Below the pieces are notes generated by a model. It was not told the DNA's origin and ran no database searches. It saw nothing but the letters and a program-made list of their open reading frames with translations. From Paenibacillus aquistagni (lineage in GTDB: Bacteria > Bacillota > Bacilli > Paenibacillales > Paenibacillaceae), in contig NZ_FXAZ01000001.1 in NCBI RefSeq assembly GCF_900177815.1, forward strand, positions 1,612,001 through 1,676,000: a DNA stretch of 64,000 nt, given 5' to 3'. This document shows, in pieces, positions 7,986-16,371 of the stretch (the stretch's first letter is position 1; each line of letters starts with the position of its first letter). The position numbers and the translations under genes are program-made.

Positions 7986-8587
7986 CGTGCCAATCCTTTC
8001 ATGCAGCCTGGAATAAGCTCATGGAGTCTGTCCTTGATCGTCTCGACAGGTTCGCAGCAGCCGAGCACATATGCAATTGCACGCTGATGCTTCTCTGGCT
8101 CTGCCTCCATGGCTTTGGCAATGGGCAGGAATCGATCCTCACGCTCACGCAGCAGATTAAACACAAGCTCATGGGACAGCGGCATCAACCGAATCTCCAT
8201 GCCCTCTTCCTTCCACAAAATGGCGTGTTGATCCAGTCCGTCACGGACCGTTGTATGGTAGCTGCACCAGCTTGTCCGCACATGGAATTCACCCACAAGT
8301 TCGACTGTGGCAGCACCGATCTGATAATGGCTGAGCAAGGAGCGGTACATCGATGTCTCATTCCATTCTGACTGATCCATTGACCACTGCTCCCATTGTT
8401 CCTGCAGCCTAATCGCATCTTCTTCATTCGCATATATATCGATATCTTGCGGTTCTTTATCCAGCGCCACCCTTTGCAGCAATAATGCGCAGCTGCCTCC
8501 AAGCAGCCAAGTTGTTGAAGGAGGATCTATTGCTTTAAGCTTCTGCAAGGCACTAGTTAGCGTTTCATTTAACGGGGTTGTACTCAT
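7982..8587 (-). CDS. Nucleotidyltransferase-fold protein, function unknown
   Basis: This 201-aa protein has the hallmark of the polymerase-beta-like nucleotidyltransferase fold: GGSCALLLQR (~residues 38-47) followed by PQDIDIY, where the two Asp are the expected metal ligands. It resembles the GGxxAL...DIDI families that include AbiEii-type and MNT-type proteins, but I cannot assign it further and no HEPN or AbiEi partner is adjacent. The start ATG 8587 follows GGAG at 8 bp; an earlier start would extend it by 8 residues without a ribosome site. It is sandwiched between two ferredoxin genes, 33 bp after one and overlapping the other by 4 bp. Confidence 0.65.
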   Translation of the reverse strand: MSTTPLNETLTSALQKLKAIDPPSTTWLLGGSCALLLQRVALDKEPQDIDIYANEEDAIRLQEQWEQWSMDQSEWNETSMYRSLLSHYQIGAATVELVGEFHVRTSWCSYHTTVRDGLDQHAILWKEEGMEIRLMPLSHELVFNLLREREDRFLPIAKAMEAEPEKHQRAIAYVLGCCEPVETIKDRLHELIPGCMKGLAR

Positions 8588-8620
8588 TATTCTGACTCCA
8601 ATACTCTGCAATTTCCATCA

Positions 8621-8941
8621 TTACCCGCGGGCAAGCCATGATCTAAAATATGGCCGATGCACCGCATAAATATCGCCAGTAGATTCAATCACTGCTTGGC
8701 AGCTTAAACGATAGCCTTCCTCGAATTCTTCCTCGTCCATTCGATTCCATTCGGCATCGGTAATCTCATTCAAATGTTCAGCGCCCTCAAGCACCTGACA
8801 TCTACAGCGGGCACAAGTGCCTCTTGAACAATTATAATTCCAATCAACCTTTAACTGAAGAGCGGCATTAAGGAGCGTGCTCCCAACAGGTGTAACCATC
8901 GTTTGCTCCTGCGTTCTTCCCATTAAACGAAGTCTAGCCAT
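8621..8941 (-). CDS. [2Fe-2S] ferredoxin, plant-type spacing
   Basis: This 106-aa protein has the plant-type cluster motif C-X4-C-X2-C (NCSRGTCARC) and a fourth Cys in RLSCQA near residue 86, the classical [2Fe-2S] fold. An additional Cys follows directly (RCRC). The acidic DEEEFEEGYRL segment before the last Cys is typical of interaction surfaces. It starts 11 bp after yphE and is the second gene of the operon. Its redox partner is not in the window. Confidence 0.85.
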   Translation of the reverse strand: MARLRLMGRTQEQTMVTPVGSTLLNAALQLKVDWNYNCSRGTCARCRCQVLEGAEHLNEITDAEWNRMDEEEFEEGYRLSCQAVIESTGDIYAVHRPYFRSWLARG

Positions 8942-8952
8942 GAGTTCACTCC

Positions 8953-9132
8953 TTAAAACATTGATATTAGTCCATACAAAGCGCCTACCATCAGCATGAT
9001 AAACGCCACAAAGGTCAGTACGCCTCGAATCCAGCCTTTCGTCTTATGACGAGCGAAAGCAACGATAATCGCAGAAAATGCCATGAGGCCGATTCCTATT
9101 AACGATACCCACATCTTCGTCATACTGTCCAT
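8953..9132 (-). CDS. YphE-like small membrane protein (DUF2768)
   Basis: This 59-aa protein consists of two transmembrane helices (WVSLIGIGLMAFSAIIVAF and VLTFVAFIMLMVGALYGLI) separated by a basic cytoplasmic loop RHKTKGWIRG. Size, topology and position near yphF and gpsA match DUF2768/YphE of B. subtilis, whose function is unknown. ATG 9132 lies 8 bp after GGAG; ATG 9138 is too close to the ribosome site. It is the first gene of the unit that ends with yphF. Confidence 0.75.
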   Translation of the reverse strand: MDSMTKMWVSLIGIGLMAFSAIIVAFARHKTKGWIRGVLTFVAFIMLMVGALYGLISMF

Positions 9133-9248
9133 GCGCATGTCTCCATTCTCCCAAAAGTATCCTTATTATACCATTCGACAAACGAAGAAGAAATACTTAT
9201 CCGGCAGCCGACATTTTTTGCAAGGATTGTGCTAGCTGCTTGCTTGCG

Positions 9249-10880
9249 CTAACCTAACGCATCTAAGACGTCCTTTATTTTTTGCAAATGAGAGAGCACC
9301 CCATAGTTCATCCAGGTGAAAAAATCCACTTCGTAAACACAGCTTGTCTGTACTGCTCGTATGGATCTCCACTCAGGCGTTTGTGTGATCGCTCGCTCCT
9401 CCTCTGTATACCTCGAATGACCCTTGTCAAAAGTGATAAAGAGATGGTCTGCTTGAAGCATAGGCAGCTCTACCATGGACAACAGTATTTTCCTCTGCTG
9501 CCTCGTGCGCCTCAAGACAAAAGGATCCGGAGCCAAACCAAGATCCTGATGCAGGATGGGACCTGTATAACCATGCTCGCTGCTCGAATATAAGCTGATG
9601 CTGCCAGCGGAGATGCGAAGAAAAGCAACGGTTTGCCCATTCATCTTCTGCTTCAGGCTCAACTTGGCTAAGCTTGCTTTATGCCGGTACTCATCAATGA
9701 TGTTCTCAGCTGTCCCCCTTTTCCCAAGCAAATCTGCCACTGTTCTTAATGTCAGCTGCCAATTCTCACCGAAATGCCTAACGACATAGGTTGGGGCAAG
9801 CTTCTGCAGGCTTTGCGTAGAGAACCACCGATCTGAGCCTCCATCAAGCACAATAAAGTCAGGTTTGTAGGAGCTCAACTGATTGACATCTTTCTTACAT
9901 AGATCATAAGCAGGCACATGACAGAGGTTAAGATAATCCTGCTTGCCCCAGCGGTCATGACTGCACTGCATAACGGGCGTGATGCCAAGCGCCATCAAGA
10001 AATCTTCTAGGAAAGGGGCAAACACACGCACATTCTCTCGATGATTGCGGCGATACTGGCCAGGAGAGATGCCAATGTCCTGTTTGAACTTGCGGCTAAA
10101 ATAATGCTCATTCGCAAAACCAACCTGATCTGCAATATCAGACAAGCGATCATGCGTGACCAGCAGCAGTTTCCTCGCCTGAATCATGCGCTGCATGTTG
10201 ATAAACTGCAGTGGATTTTGTCCTGTCAACTTCTTAAAGATACGAGAATACTGCCAACGAGGCACCTTATACCGATCGGCAAGCTCATCTACAGTCAGTA
10301 TATCGTTGTAATGGAGCTTAATATAAGCGATTGATCGTTCAACGGATTGCTTCATACTCTCTTCAAAGCTCGGTGCTTTATTTTGCTGCAACAGAAATAG
10401 CAGCAGCTCTTGAAAGCGCACCTGTACCAGAAATTGCTCAATGGGATCTTGGCTGTTCTTGTATTGATCCATTTCTTCCACATAAGCCACGACCTGGGAG
10501 AATGGCTGACCATGCAGCTCACCTATGCGCTGCAAAGCGGTTGGCATCGCAAGCTTAGCATTCCTTTGATTATGGGATGATGGGCCATCTGGAGATGATA
10601 CCCATTCTACAGCCCATTCCAATATAAAGAGTTGAAAATCCTCGGATTCACTTCTGATGGCTGCTTGATTGCAGGTAGATACGATATACGTTCTTCCTCG
10701 ACTCAATCGAATGGATGCACCGGGATAGATCAACTGACCTTCACCATGCAGTACCACGAGCAAGCTAGATGTCTGCTTCAATTCAAATACCATCTTCTTG
10801 TTGTCTAGTGAAGCCATGTGCTTGACGTTCGTTAGTCGATAAATCCAAGGATGCTTATGAAAATCATTGAAGCTAACCAT
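9249..10880 (-). CDS. AraC-family regulator fused to a siderophore-binding-protein domain (Btr-like)
   Basis: This 543-aa protein has an AraC-type cupin region, an AraC DNA-binding domain with two helix-turn-helix motifs (ILTVDELADRYKVPRWQYSRIFKK; IADQVGFANEHYFSRKFKQ, ~residues 200-275) and a C-terminal FecB/FeuA-like binding-protein domain. This is the layout of B. subtilis Btr (YbbB), the activator that senses ferri-bacillibactin inside the cell. The C-terminal domain is clearly related to the neighbouring lipoprotein: both read PVMQ..H..WGKQDYLNL. A Fur box lies just upstream at 10902-10916, so iron probably represses it. Start choice (10880 or 10892) is uncertain because the GAGGG site suits neither well. 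Confidence 0.88.
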   Translation of the reverse strand: MVSFNDFHKHPWIYRLTNVKHMASLDNKKMVFELKQTSSLLVVLHGEGQLIYPGASIRLSRGRTYIVSTCNQAAIRSESEDFQLFILEWAVEWVSSPDGPSSHNQRNAKLAMPTALQRIGELHGQPFSQVVAYVEEMDQYKNSQDPIEQFLVQVRFQELLLFLLQQNKAPSFEESMKQSVERSIAYIKLHYNDILTVDELADRYKVPRWQYSRIFKKLTGQNPLQFINMQRMIQARKLLLVTHDRLSDIADQVGFANEHYFSRKFKQDIGISPGQYRRNHRENVRVFAPFLEDFLMALGITPVMQCSHDRWGKQDYLNLCHVPAYDLCKKDVNQLSSYKPDFIVLDGGSDRWFSTQSLQKLAPTYVVRHFGENWQLTLRTVADLLGKRGTAENIIDEYRHKASLAKLSLKQKMNGQTVAFLRISAGSISLYSSSEHGYTGPILHQDLGLAPDPFVLRRTRQQRKILLSMVELPMLQADHLFITFDKGHSRYTEEERAITQTPEWRSIRAVQTSCVYEVDFFTWMNYGVLSHLQKIKDVLDALG

Positions 10881-10901
10881 AACTATACTCATCCCTCTTG
10901 T

Positions 10902-10916
10902 TGAGAATTATTATCA
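10902..10916 (-). promoter_or_regulatory. Fur box upstream of the AraC-type regulator
   Basis: TGATAATAATTCTCA on the minus strand matches the 7-1-7 Fur consensus TGATAATnATTATCA at 13 of 14 fixed positions. Confidence 0.8.
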
Positions 10917-10930
10917 GTGTAACTATATAT

Positions 10931-10969
10931 AAAAAAAGAAAGCGAATCAACAACAAGTTGATCGCTTCC
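10931..10969 (-). terminator. Terminator after the siderophore-binding protein gene
   Basis: GAAGCGATCAAC and GTTGATTCGCTTTC form a stem with one bulge, followed by a T run on the minus strand. It separates the binding-protein gene from the regulator gene. Confidence 0.8.
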
Positions 10970-10986
10970 TCTTCAGCATTATTTCG

Positions 10987-12003
10987 TTATGGTACCATCC
11001 ACTCGATGAGATCATCCGCCTTCTTCATGTTGGCAACAACAGCGCCTGATTGCCAGTGCGTTCGCTCCGCTCTATACACATGTCCGGCCTTTACGGCAGG
11101 AAGGGACTTCCAGAGCGGGCTGTCAAGCAGCGACAGCACATCTCTATTCTCCTTAGAGGCCCAAGTTCCGTTGGAAGGGAATATAATGATATGATCAGCA
11201 TTAAGCTCAGGAATCTTCTCCTCTGATAAAATCGCTTGAGAATCTGTCATGTCACGAACAAATGGATGTGGAGTTAATCCCATTTCGCTGTAGATGCTGC
11301 CCGTATAGCGATTGTTAATACCGAATAAAGCAAGCGTCTTATCTCCGGCATTCAATCGAAGGACTGCTACCGTGTCTTCATGGACAGCTTGAACGAGCTT
11401 GTCCTGGGTATCATTCATTTTCTTCGTATATTCCTCCATGACCTCTTCACCTTTTTCAGGCATATTTAACAGTTCAGCGATCTTCTTAACGATTTGTGCT
11501 GGTTCTTGAAGAATTGCTTCTGGCAAGCGATAAGTAGGTGCAATCTTGGAATACTGTTCATACTTGGCTGCGTCGACTGCTCCATCCACAATAATGAGAT
11601 CCGGACTAGCCTCCAGCAATACTTCCATACTGCCTGTAATATCGAAGGTCGGCACATCGAGATTCAAATAATCCTGCTTGCCCCAGCTAGGATGATACCA
11701 CTGCATGACTGGCGATGTCCCTAGTGCAGTTAAGTAGTCCTCCAAATAAACGCCCATTACTCGTTTCGGATTTACAGGTATCGTAACCTCACCGAACTCA
11801 TCTCTCACCACTTTTGTTGCTGCTGGCTCTGTTTGGCTAGACTCCTGCATGCTTGCTTGTCCTTTTTCAGAAGCTGAGGCTGTCGAAGGCGAATTCTCTG
11901 TTGTCGCCCCTTGAGATGCCCCGCAGCCTGCCACAGCAATCGCCATTAGCAGGATGAACAGTGCCCTGAATGGCTTTCGTGTTATTCTTTTAACTCCAAA
12001 CAT
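10987..12003 (-). CDS. Iron-siderophore ABC transporter substrate-binding lipoprotein
   Basis: This is a 338-aa lipoprotein with signal sequence and lipobox AVAGC, a Ser/Thr/Glu-rich linker, and a FecB/FeuA-type class III binding fold beginning KVVRDEFGEVTIPVNPKRVM. It should bind a ferric siderophore outside the membrane and hand it to an ABC permease. No permease or ATPase gene is adjacent and a terminator follows, so it is an orphan binding protein, as often seen for siderophore systems with a distant FeuBC-like permease. A Fur box at 12054-12068 predicts derepression under iron limitation. ATG 12003 follows GGAGTGGGG. Confidence 0.9.
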   Translation of the reverse strand: MFGVKRITRKPFRALFILLMAIAVAGCGASQGATTENSPSTASASEKGQASMQESSQTEPAATKVVRDEFGEVTIPVNPKRVMGVYLEDYLTALGTSPVMQWYHPSWGKQDYLNLDVPTFDITGSMEVLLEASPDLIIVDGAVDAAKYEQYSKIAPTYRLPEAILQEPAQIVKKIAELLNMPEKGEEVMEEYTKKMNDTQDKLVQAVHEDTVAVLRLNAGDKTLALFGINNRYTGSIYSEMGLTPHPFVRDMTDSQAILSEEKIPELNADHIIIFPSNGTWASKENRDVLSLLDSPLWKSLPAVKAGHVYRAERTHWQSGAVVANMKKADDLIEWMVP

Positions 12004-12053
12004 ATGTCCCCACTCCTATAATACACTTAATAGGTATTGTGCATGAATATCAA

Positions 12054-12068
12054 TGATAATCATTCTCA
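12054..12068 (-). promoter_or_regulatory. Fur box upstream of the siderophore-binding protein gene
   Basis: TGATAATCATTCTCA on the minus strand matches TGATAATnATTATCA at 13 of 14 fixed positions and is nearly identical to the box before the AraC-type gene. Confidence 0.85.
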
Positions 12069-12204
12069 CTAATACATGTTTCATTTTACCTTGACTCCTT
12101 ACCTACCACAATACACATTTTCGATCATTTTTTTATACAAATTTAAATGTCTGCCTAATAGCCGAAGCACTTAAAGTCCGGAAGTACAGTATCCGTTAGC
12201 AGCA

Positions 12205-12241
12205 CAAAAAAGGCGACAATGTCGTAACATTATCGCCTTCT
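12205..12241 (-). terminator. Terminator after spoVIF
   Basis: AAGGCGATAATGT and ACATTGTCGCCTT form a long stem with one mismatch, followed by TTTTT on the minus strand. Confidence 0.85.
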
Positions 12242-12257
12242 TCTATGTCGATTCACT

Positions 12258-12539
12258 TTATTTCTTTTTCATGAGAAGTCCCATTAGCGATTCAAGATTG
12301 CCCGCATTCATCCCGCTCTTCTTAATCGTAGAGACGATATCATTAACCGTTGATTCGGTAACGGGAACCTTGGCCATCTGCGCCACCTGCTTAATCAACT
12401 GACGAAGCTGAGCTTCATTTTGCAGGGTAGAGGCATTAACCGAGCTCGCTACTTTCTTGATTTGATTCTCAGTAATAGGCTTCTTCACTTTTTTATTAAT
12501 GGCATTAAGCGCATCTTTGGGAACTTTGCCGTTACTCAT
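12258..12539 (-). CDS. spoVIF: Stage VI sporulation protein F-like
   Basis: This 93-aa basic helical protein has the composition and pattern of the SpoVIF (YjcC) family: ITENQIKKVASSVNASTLQNE, LRQLIKQVAQMAKVPVTEST and a Met-rich GNLESLMGLLMKKK tail. In B. subtilis SpoVIF supports late coat assembly and GerE activity in the mother cell. A good sigma-K-type promoter lies just upstream (12569-12597), which agrees with that timing. It is monocistronic, with its own terminator, placed between the iron genes and gpsA. The annotation is by family recognition and remains to be checked by profile search. Confidence 0.75.
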   Translation of the reverse strand: MSNGKVPKDALNAINKKVKKPITENQIKKVASSVNASTLQNEAQLRQLIKQVAQMAKVPVTESTVNDIVSTIKKSGMNAGNLESLMGLLMKKK

Positions 12540-12568
12540 ATGGACCCTCCCTGGCTTTGTACTCCGTA

Positions 12569-12597
12569 TAGTGTATGTACAAAAGCTTAGAGTGGTG
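12569..12597 (-). promoter_or_regulatory. Candidate sigma-K promoter of spoVIF
   Basis: CACC, 16 bp, CATACACTA on the minus strand fits sigma-K (mACm, N16-17, CATAnnnTA) exactly. It lies 30 bp upstream of the start codon. Confidence 0.55.
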
Positions 12598-12618
12598 AGC
12601 CCAGTCAGCCCTCAGCCA

Positions 12619-13650
12619 TTAGATCCACTTGGTCTGCGCAACATCTTCCTGCTCATTTTTCCGAACACGGCCCATCAAGAGCTCTACCCCTGTCTTAGGC
12701 GCCATTCCTTCAAACAATACATGATAGAGCACGTCAGCAATCGGCATCTGCACCTGATACTGCTTGGCCAGCTGGCATGCGGCCTTCGTCGTCCGAATGC
12801 CTTCAACCACCATACCCATATTCTCAAGCACCTCAGCGAGTGCCTTGCCTTGTCCAATCATATATCCCGCACGCCAATTCCGGCTGTGCTTACTTGTTGA
12901 AGTAACAACGAGGTCACCCACGCCTGCTAGTCCTGCAAAGGTCAATACGTCTGCTCCCATCTCCACGCCTAAACGCGCGATCTCCGCAAGTCCACGCGTA
13001 ACTAACGCCGCCTTCGCATTGTCTCCATAACCTAGCCCGTCCGATAAGCCTGCACCAAGCGCAATGATGTTCTTCAAGGCGCCCGCAAGCTCAACACCGA
13101 CCACATCGCGATTGGTGTACACTCTAAAGTAAGCATCATTCATGAAGACAACCTGTGCCTTGTCCGCCGTCTCCTCTGAGGTAGAGGCTACAACGACCGT
13201 CGTCGGCCGCTTCATGACTACTTCTTCCGCATGACTTGGTCCAGACAGCACCGCAATCTGATCCTCACGACATTGAAGCTCTGCATGAAGGACTTGCGAC
13301 ATCCGCTCCAAAGTCTCGATCTCAAAGCCCTTCGTTGCATGGATAACCGTCATGGCATCTGACACAAACGGCTTCATTTGCTTCGCTACCTGCCTCATAG
13401 CAGAAGATGGGGCTACGACAAGACAGAGCTGCGCATCCTTCATAGCCTCTTCGATATTCGTTGTGGCAACAATCCCCGGATGGAGCGTACTGCCTGGCAA
13501 ATACTTTGAGTTCGTGTGCATCGTGTTGATCTCGTCGGCCTGTTCTTGACTGCGCGTCCAGACCATCACCTTATGCCCGTTATCCGCGAGCACCTGACAT
13601 AATGCCGTCCCCCAGCTTCCCGCAACGATTACCGCAACCTTATCTGACAC
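12619..13650 (-). CDS. gpsA: NAD(P)-dependent glycerol-3-phosphate dehydrogenase
   Basis: GpsA (343 aa) reduces dihydroxyacetone phosphate to sn-glycerol-3-phosphate for phospholipid synthesis. Conserved blocks are visible: HATKGFE, LSGPSHAEEV, the catalytic Lys region ELAGALKNIIALGAG, GDLVVTSTSKHSRN and VVEGIRTTKA. The dinucleotide-binding turn reads VAGSWG instead of the usual GAGSWG. The GTG start follows GGGAGG at 8 bp and overlaps the end of plsY by 11 bp, so the two consecutive phospholipid-precursor steps are translationally coupled. It is part of the der-plsY-gpsA group also seen in B. subtilis. Confidence 0.97.
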   Translation of the reverse strand: MSDKVAVIVAGSWGTALCQVLADNGHKVMVWTRSQEQADEINTMHTNSKYLPGSTLHPGIVATTNIEEAMKDAQLCLVVAPSSAMRQVAKQMKPFVSDAMTVIHATKGFEIETLERMSQVLHAELQCREDQIAVLSGPSHAEEVVMKRPTTVVVASTSEETADKAQVVFMNDAYFRVYTNRDVVGVELAGALKNIIALGAGLSDGLGYGDNAKAALVTRGLAEIARLGVEMGADVLTFAGLAGVGDLVVTSTSKHSRNWRAGYMIGQGKALAEVLENMGMVVEGIRTTKAACQLAKQYQVQMPIADVLYHVLFEGMAPKTGVELLMGRVRKNEQEDVAQTKWI

Positions 13651-14254
13651 GAGATACGCCTCCCTTGTTAGACCCTAGTCGATTCTCTGTACCCTGCACC
13701 AGCTTCTTAATATTTGTTCGGTGTCGGTATACCGCAAAGACAAATAAAAGGGCACTACCAAGAATATTGCTCAGATGATCCCCGTAGATCCACATAAAGA
13801 TCGGCGTCAATCCGGTAAAAATAAGAGAGCCTAGTGATACATAACGCTTCCACACAATCGCAAGTATGGCAATAATGCCGGCAATAAGAGCTGGAATAAA
13901 GGAGAGCATCGCAAGCACACCGATCGTTGTCGCGATTCCTTTTCCACCGCGGAACCGAAAAAAGATCGGCCAGTTATGCCCCGCTATCGCTGCAATACCG
14001 CAAACGACAGGCACCCAATCAGCATCAGCCACCAGCCGCCCGATCACGACGGCAACTATGCCTTTAAGAGTATCCAGCAGCAGCACACCGATGGCAGGAC
14101 CCTTGCCCAGGACACGCAGCGTATTAGTTGCTCCTGCATTGCCGCTGCCATGATGTCTAATATCAATTCCTTTTAACCATTTTGCAATAAGTACACTAAA
14201 GCTGACAGAACCCAATAAATAACTGCACACGATCGCAATGATTGGCAATGTCAC
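13640..14254 (-). CDS. plsY: Acyl-phosphate:glycerol-3-phosphate acyltransferase
   Basis: PlsY (204 aa) is a membrane enzyme that transfers acyl groups from acyl-phosphate to glycerol-3-phosphate. All three family motifs are present: GSGNAGATNTLRVLG, GHNWPIFFRFRGGKG with the phosphate-binding GGKG loop, and the late Tyr/Arg segment AVYRHRTNIKKL. Five or so transmembrane helices fill the rest. The GTG start follows AGGTGAG. It lies 11 bp after der and overlaps gpsA, which supplies its substrate. Confidence 0.97.
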   Translation of the reverse strand: MTLPIIAIVCSYLLGSVSFSVLIAKWLKGIDIRHHGSGNAGATNTLRVLGKGPAIGVLLLDTLKGIVAVVIGRLVADADWVPVVCGIAAIAGHNWPIFFRFRGGKGIATTIGVLAMLSFIPALIAGIIAILAIVWKRYVSLGSLIFTGLTPIFMWIYGDHLSNILGSALLFVFAVYRHRTNIKKLVQGTENRLGSNKGGVSRVR

Positions 14255-14265
14255 GTTCGTCTCAC

Positions 14266-15588
14266 CTAACCTTCATCTGATTTTCTGCGAGTAAACAGCC
14301 TAATCGGTGTACCCTCAAAATCAAATGAAGCACGAATCCGGTTCTCCAAATAGCGTTCATACGAGAAGTGCATGAGTTCTGGATCGTTGACAAAAATAAC
14401 GAGTGTTGGCGGCTTCACCGATACCTGTGTAACATAATTGATGCGCAATCTTCTGCCCTTGTCCGTTGGCGGCGGGTTATAAGCCACTGCATCCGATACA
14501 ACATCGTTCAACAAGTGGGTAGAGATACGCTTCGAATGCTGCTCTGCCACATGCTGGATCACAGGGATCAGCTTATGCAGGCGCTGCTTTGTCTTTGCAG
14601 ACAAAAATACAATTGGCGCATAAGACATAAACAGGAAGTGGTCACGAATGGACTGCTCGAATTCCTGCATCGTACGATCATCTTTTTCGACCGCATCCCA
14701 CTTATTGATGACAAAGAGCGTAGCTTTGCCTGCCTCATGGGCGTAACCAGCGATATGCTTGTCCTGCTCAATAATGCCTTCCTCGCCGTTAATGACGACC
14801 AGCACAACATCTGCACGCTCAATCGCCTTCAACGAGCGCATAACACTGTACTTCTCCGTAGTCTCGTACACTTTGCCGCGCTTACGCATTCCAGCAGTAT
14901 CGATGATGACGTACTTCTGTCCGTCCTTCTCGAACGGGGTATCCACTGCGTCACGCGTCGTACCGGCGATTGAGCTGACAATAACACGCTCTTCACCTAA
15001 AATCGCGTTTACCAAAGAGGATTTCCCTACATTCGGTCTTCCAATCAATGCGACCTTAATGACATCTTCGTCATATTCATCATCTTTTGGCTCAGGTAAA
15101 TTCTCAATGACCGCATCCAACAGATCGCCAATACCTGTCCCATGTGAACCAGAGATTGCGATCGGATCGCCAAAGCCGAAGCTGTAGAACTCATAGATGT
15201 CATCCATACGGTTCAGATTATCTACTTTATTGACAGCAACAATAACTGGCTTGCCAGAACGGTAAAGGATCTGAGCAACCTCTTCATCCGCCTGCACAAC
15301 CCCAGACTTTGCATCACACATAAAAACGATAACGTCCGCTTCCTCAATCGCGAGCTCCGCTTGCATGCGAATAGAGCGCAGAATTTCATCTACGCCGTCA
15401 ATTTCAATTCCGCCGGTGTCAATGATGTTAAACGGCTTCCCGCCCCATTCACCTGAACCGTAAATCCGATCTCTCGTCACGCCAGGCTTGTCTTCTACAA
15501 TTGCCAGTCGGTCGCCGATGATGCGGTTAAAAATCGTGGACTTTCCAACGTTCGGACGCCCGACGATGGCAACAACGGGTTTTGCCAT
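14266..15588 (-). CDS. der: Ribosome biogenesis GTPase Der (EngA)
   Basis: Der (440 aa) has two tandem GTPase domains and is needed for 50S subunit maturation. G1 motifs are GRPNVGKST (~residue 9) and GRPNVGKSS (~180); the DTGG and DTAG switch motifs and NKVD/NKWD specificity motifs are all intact, and a KH-like C-terminal domain follows ([19 protein letters not shown]). ATG 15588 lies 8 bp after GAGGAG. It heads the plsY-gpsA cluster. Confidence 0.98.
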   Translation of the reverse strand: MAKPVVAIVGRPNVGKSTIFNRIIGDRLAIVEDKPGVTRDRIYGSGEWGGKPFNIIDTGGIEIDGVDEILRSIRMQAELAIEEADVIVFMCDAKSGVVQADEEVAQILYRSGKPVIVAVNKVDNLNRMDDIYEFYSFGFGDPIAISGSHGTGIGDLLDAVIENLPEPKDDEYDEDVIKVALIGRPNVGKSSLVNAILGEERVIVSSIAGTTRDAVDTPFEKDGQKYVIIDTAGMRKRGKVYETTEKYSVMRSLKAIERADVVLVVINGEEGIIEQDKHIAGYAHEAGKATLFVINKWDAVEKDDRTMQEFEQSIRDHFLFMSYAPIVFLSAKTKQRLHKLIPVIQHVAEQHSKRISTHLLNDVVSDAVAYNPPPTDKGRRLRINYVTQVSVKPPTLVIFVNDPELMHFSYERYLENRIRASFDFEGTPIRLFTRRKSDEG

Positions 15589-15660
15589 GCAGTTCACTCC
15601 TCATCTTCTAAAAGCATATACACGTACTTCATCATATCAAAAAATGTTCGGATTGGCTAA

Positions 15661-16275
15661 CTATTCCGAGCTTCTAAGCCCGAAGAATTGTTGAAAAATC
15701 ATGATCACTGCTGCACAGCAGCGCGCCGTGCCAAAGGCCAGCCACCATACATCAAAAGTCGACAAATTCCCAAGCGTTATGCCATTCATCCCAGTTACTC
15801 TCCATTGGATAAGACCTTCGCCAATCCATAAGCTGATCGTCAGGATCATCCATTGTCCCCTCACAGTAGGCGTGGACAATAAAGCAACAACACCCGCAAA
15901 CAAAGCATAACCCCAAAGAGGGATAATTGGGATGAATCCTCGACCTGAATAACGCTCCATCTCCAAAATAAAATAACAGCAGGTAAGGATCATCATATGA
16001 GAAAAAATAAGCAGCTTCGATCCAGTATCTTGCTCGGAACGAAGAAAGGTTCTGCCTCCAAGCAGGCCAACACCCCCCCAGATCAGCCAAGCAGCATTAA
16101 TCTTGAAGCTGTATAATGCCAATTCATACCCAGAGAGAAGCAGCCATAAGGCCATCATTACAATGAGCAGCACAGGAATGCTTTGATCAAAAAGCAAGCT
16201 CCCCCATCCTGTAAGCACAAGAACAATCAAGCAAAGAACAATAATCATAGAGAGCACGCCAGGCAAGTATTCCAT
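15661..16275 (-). CDS. YphA-like integral membrane protein
   Basis: This 204-aa protein has about six to seven hydrophobic helices and no recognisable catalytic motif. It lies immediately upstream of der, as yphA does in B. subtilis, and its size fits that uncharacterised family. The start at ATG 16275 is fixed by GAAGGAGGG with 7 bp spacing. It lies between the S1-domain protein gene and der, separated from the former by a terminator. Confidence 0.7.
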   Translation of the reverse strand: MEYLPGVLSMIIVLCLIVLVLTGWGSLLFDQSIPVLLIVMMALWLLLSGYELALYSFKINAAWLIWGGVGLLGGRTFLRSEQDTGSKLLIFSHMMILTCCYFILEMERYSGRGFIPIIPLWGYALFAGVVALLSTPTVRGQWMILTISLWIGEGLIQWRVTGMNGITLGNLSTFDVWWLAFGTARCCAAVIMIFQQFFGLRSSE

Positions 16276-16316
16276 GCTTCTTCCCTCCTTCAAAGCTTAG
16301 TATTTGAAAAGGAGAG

Positions 16317-16352
16317 AAAAATAATCGGCGGGCTTCAAGTCAGCCCGCCGAT
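16317..16352 (-). terminator. Terminator after the S1-domain protein gene
   Basis: ATCGGCGGGCT pairs perfectly with AGCCCGCCGAT around a 7-nt loop and is followed by TATTTTT. Confidence 0.9.
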
Positions 16353-16371
16353 CGTGATCTGATTCAAGATA

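Noticed and set aside
7982-8587. Nucleotidyltransferase-fold protein as a toxin-antitoxin or abortive-infection component
   Set aside because: No HEPN, AbiEi or antitoxin-like partner is adjacent; neighbours are ferredoxins in a conserved chromosomal operon.
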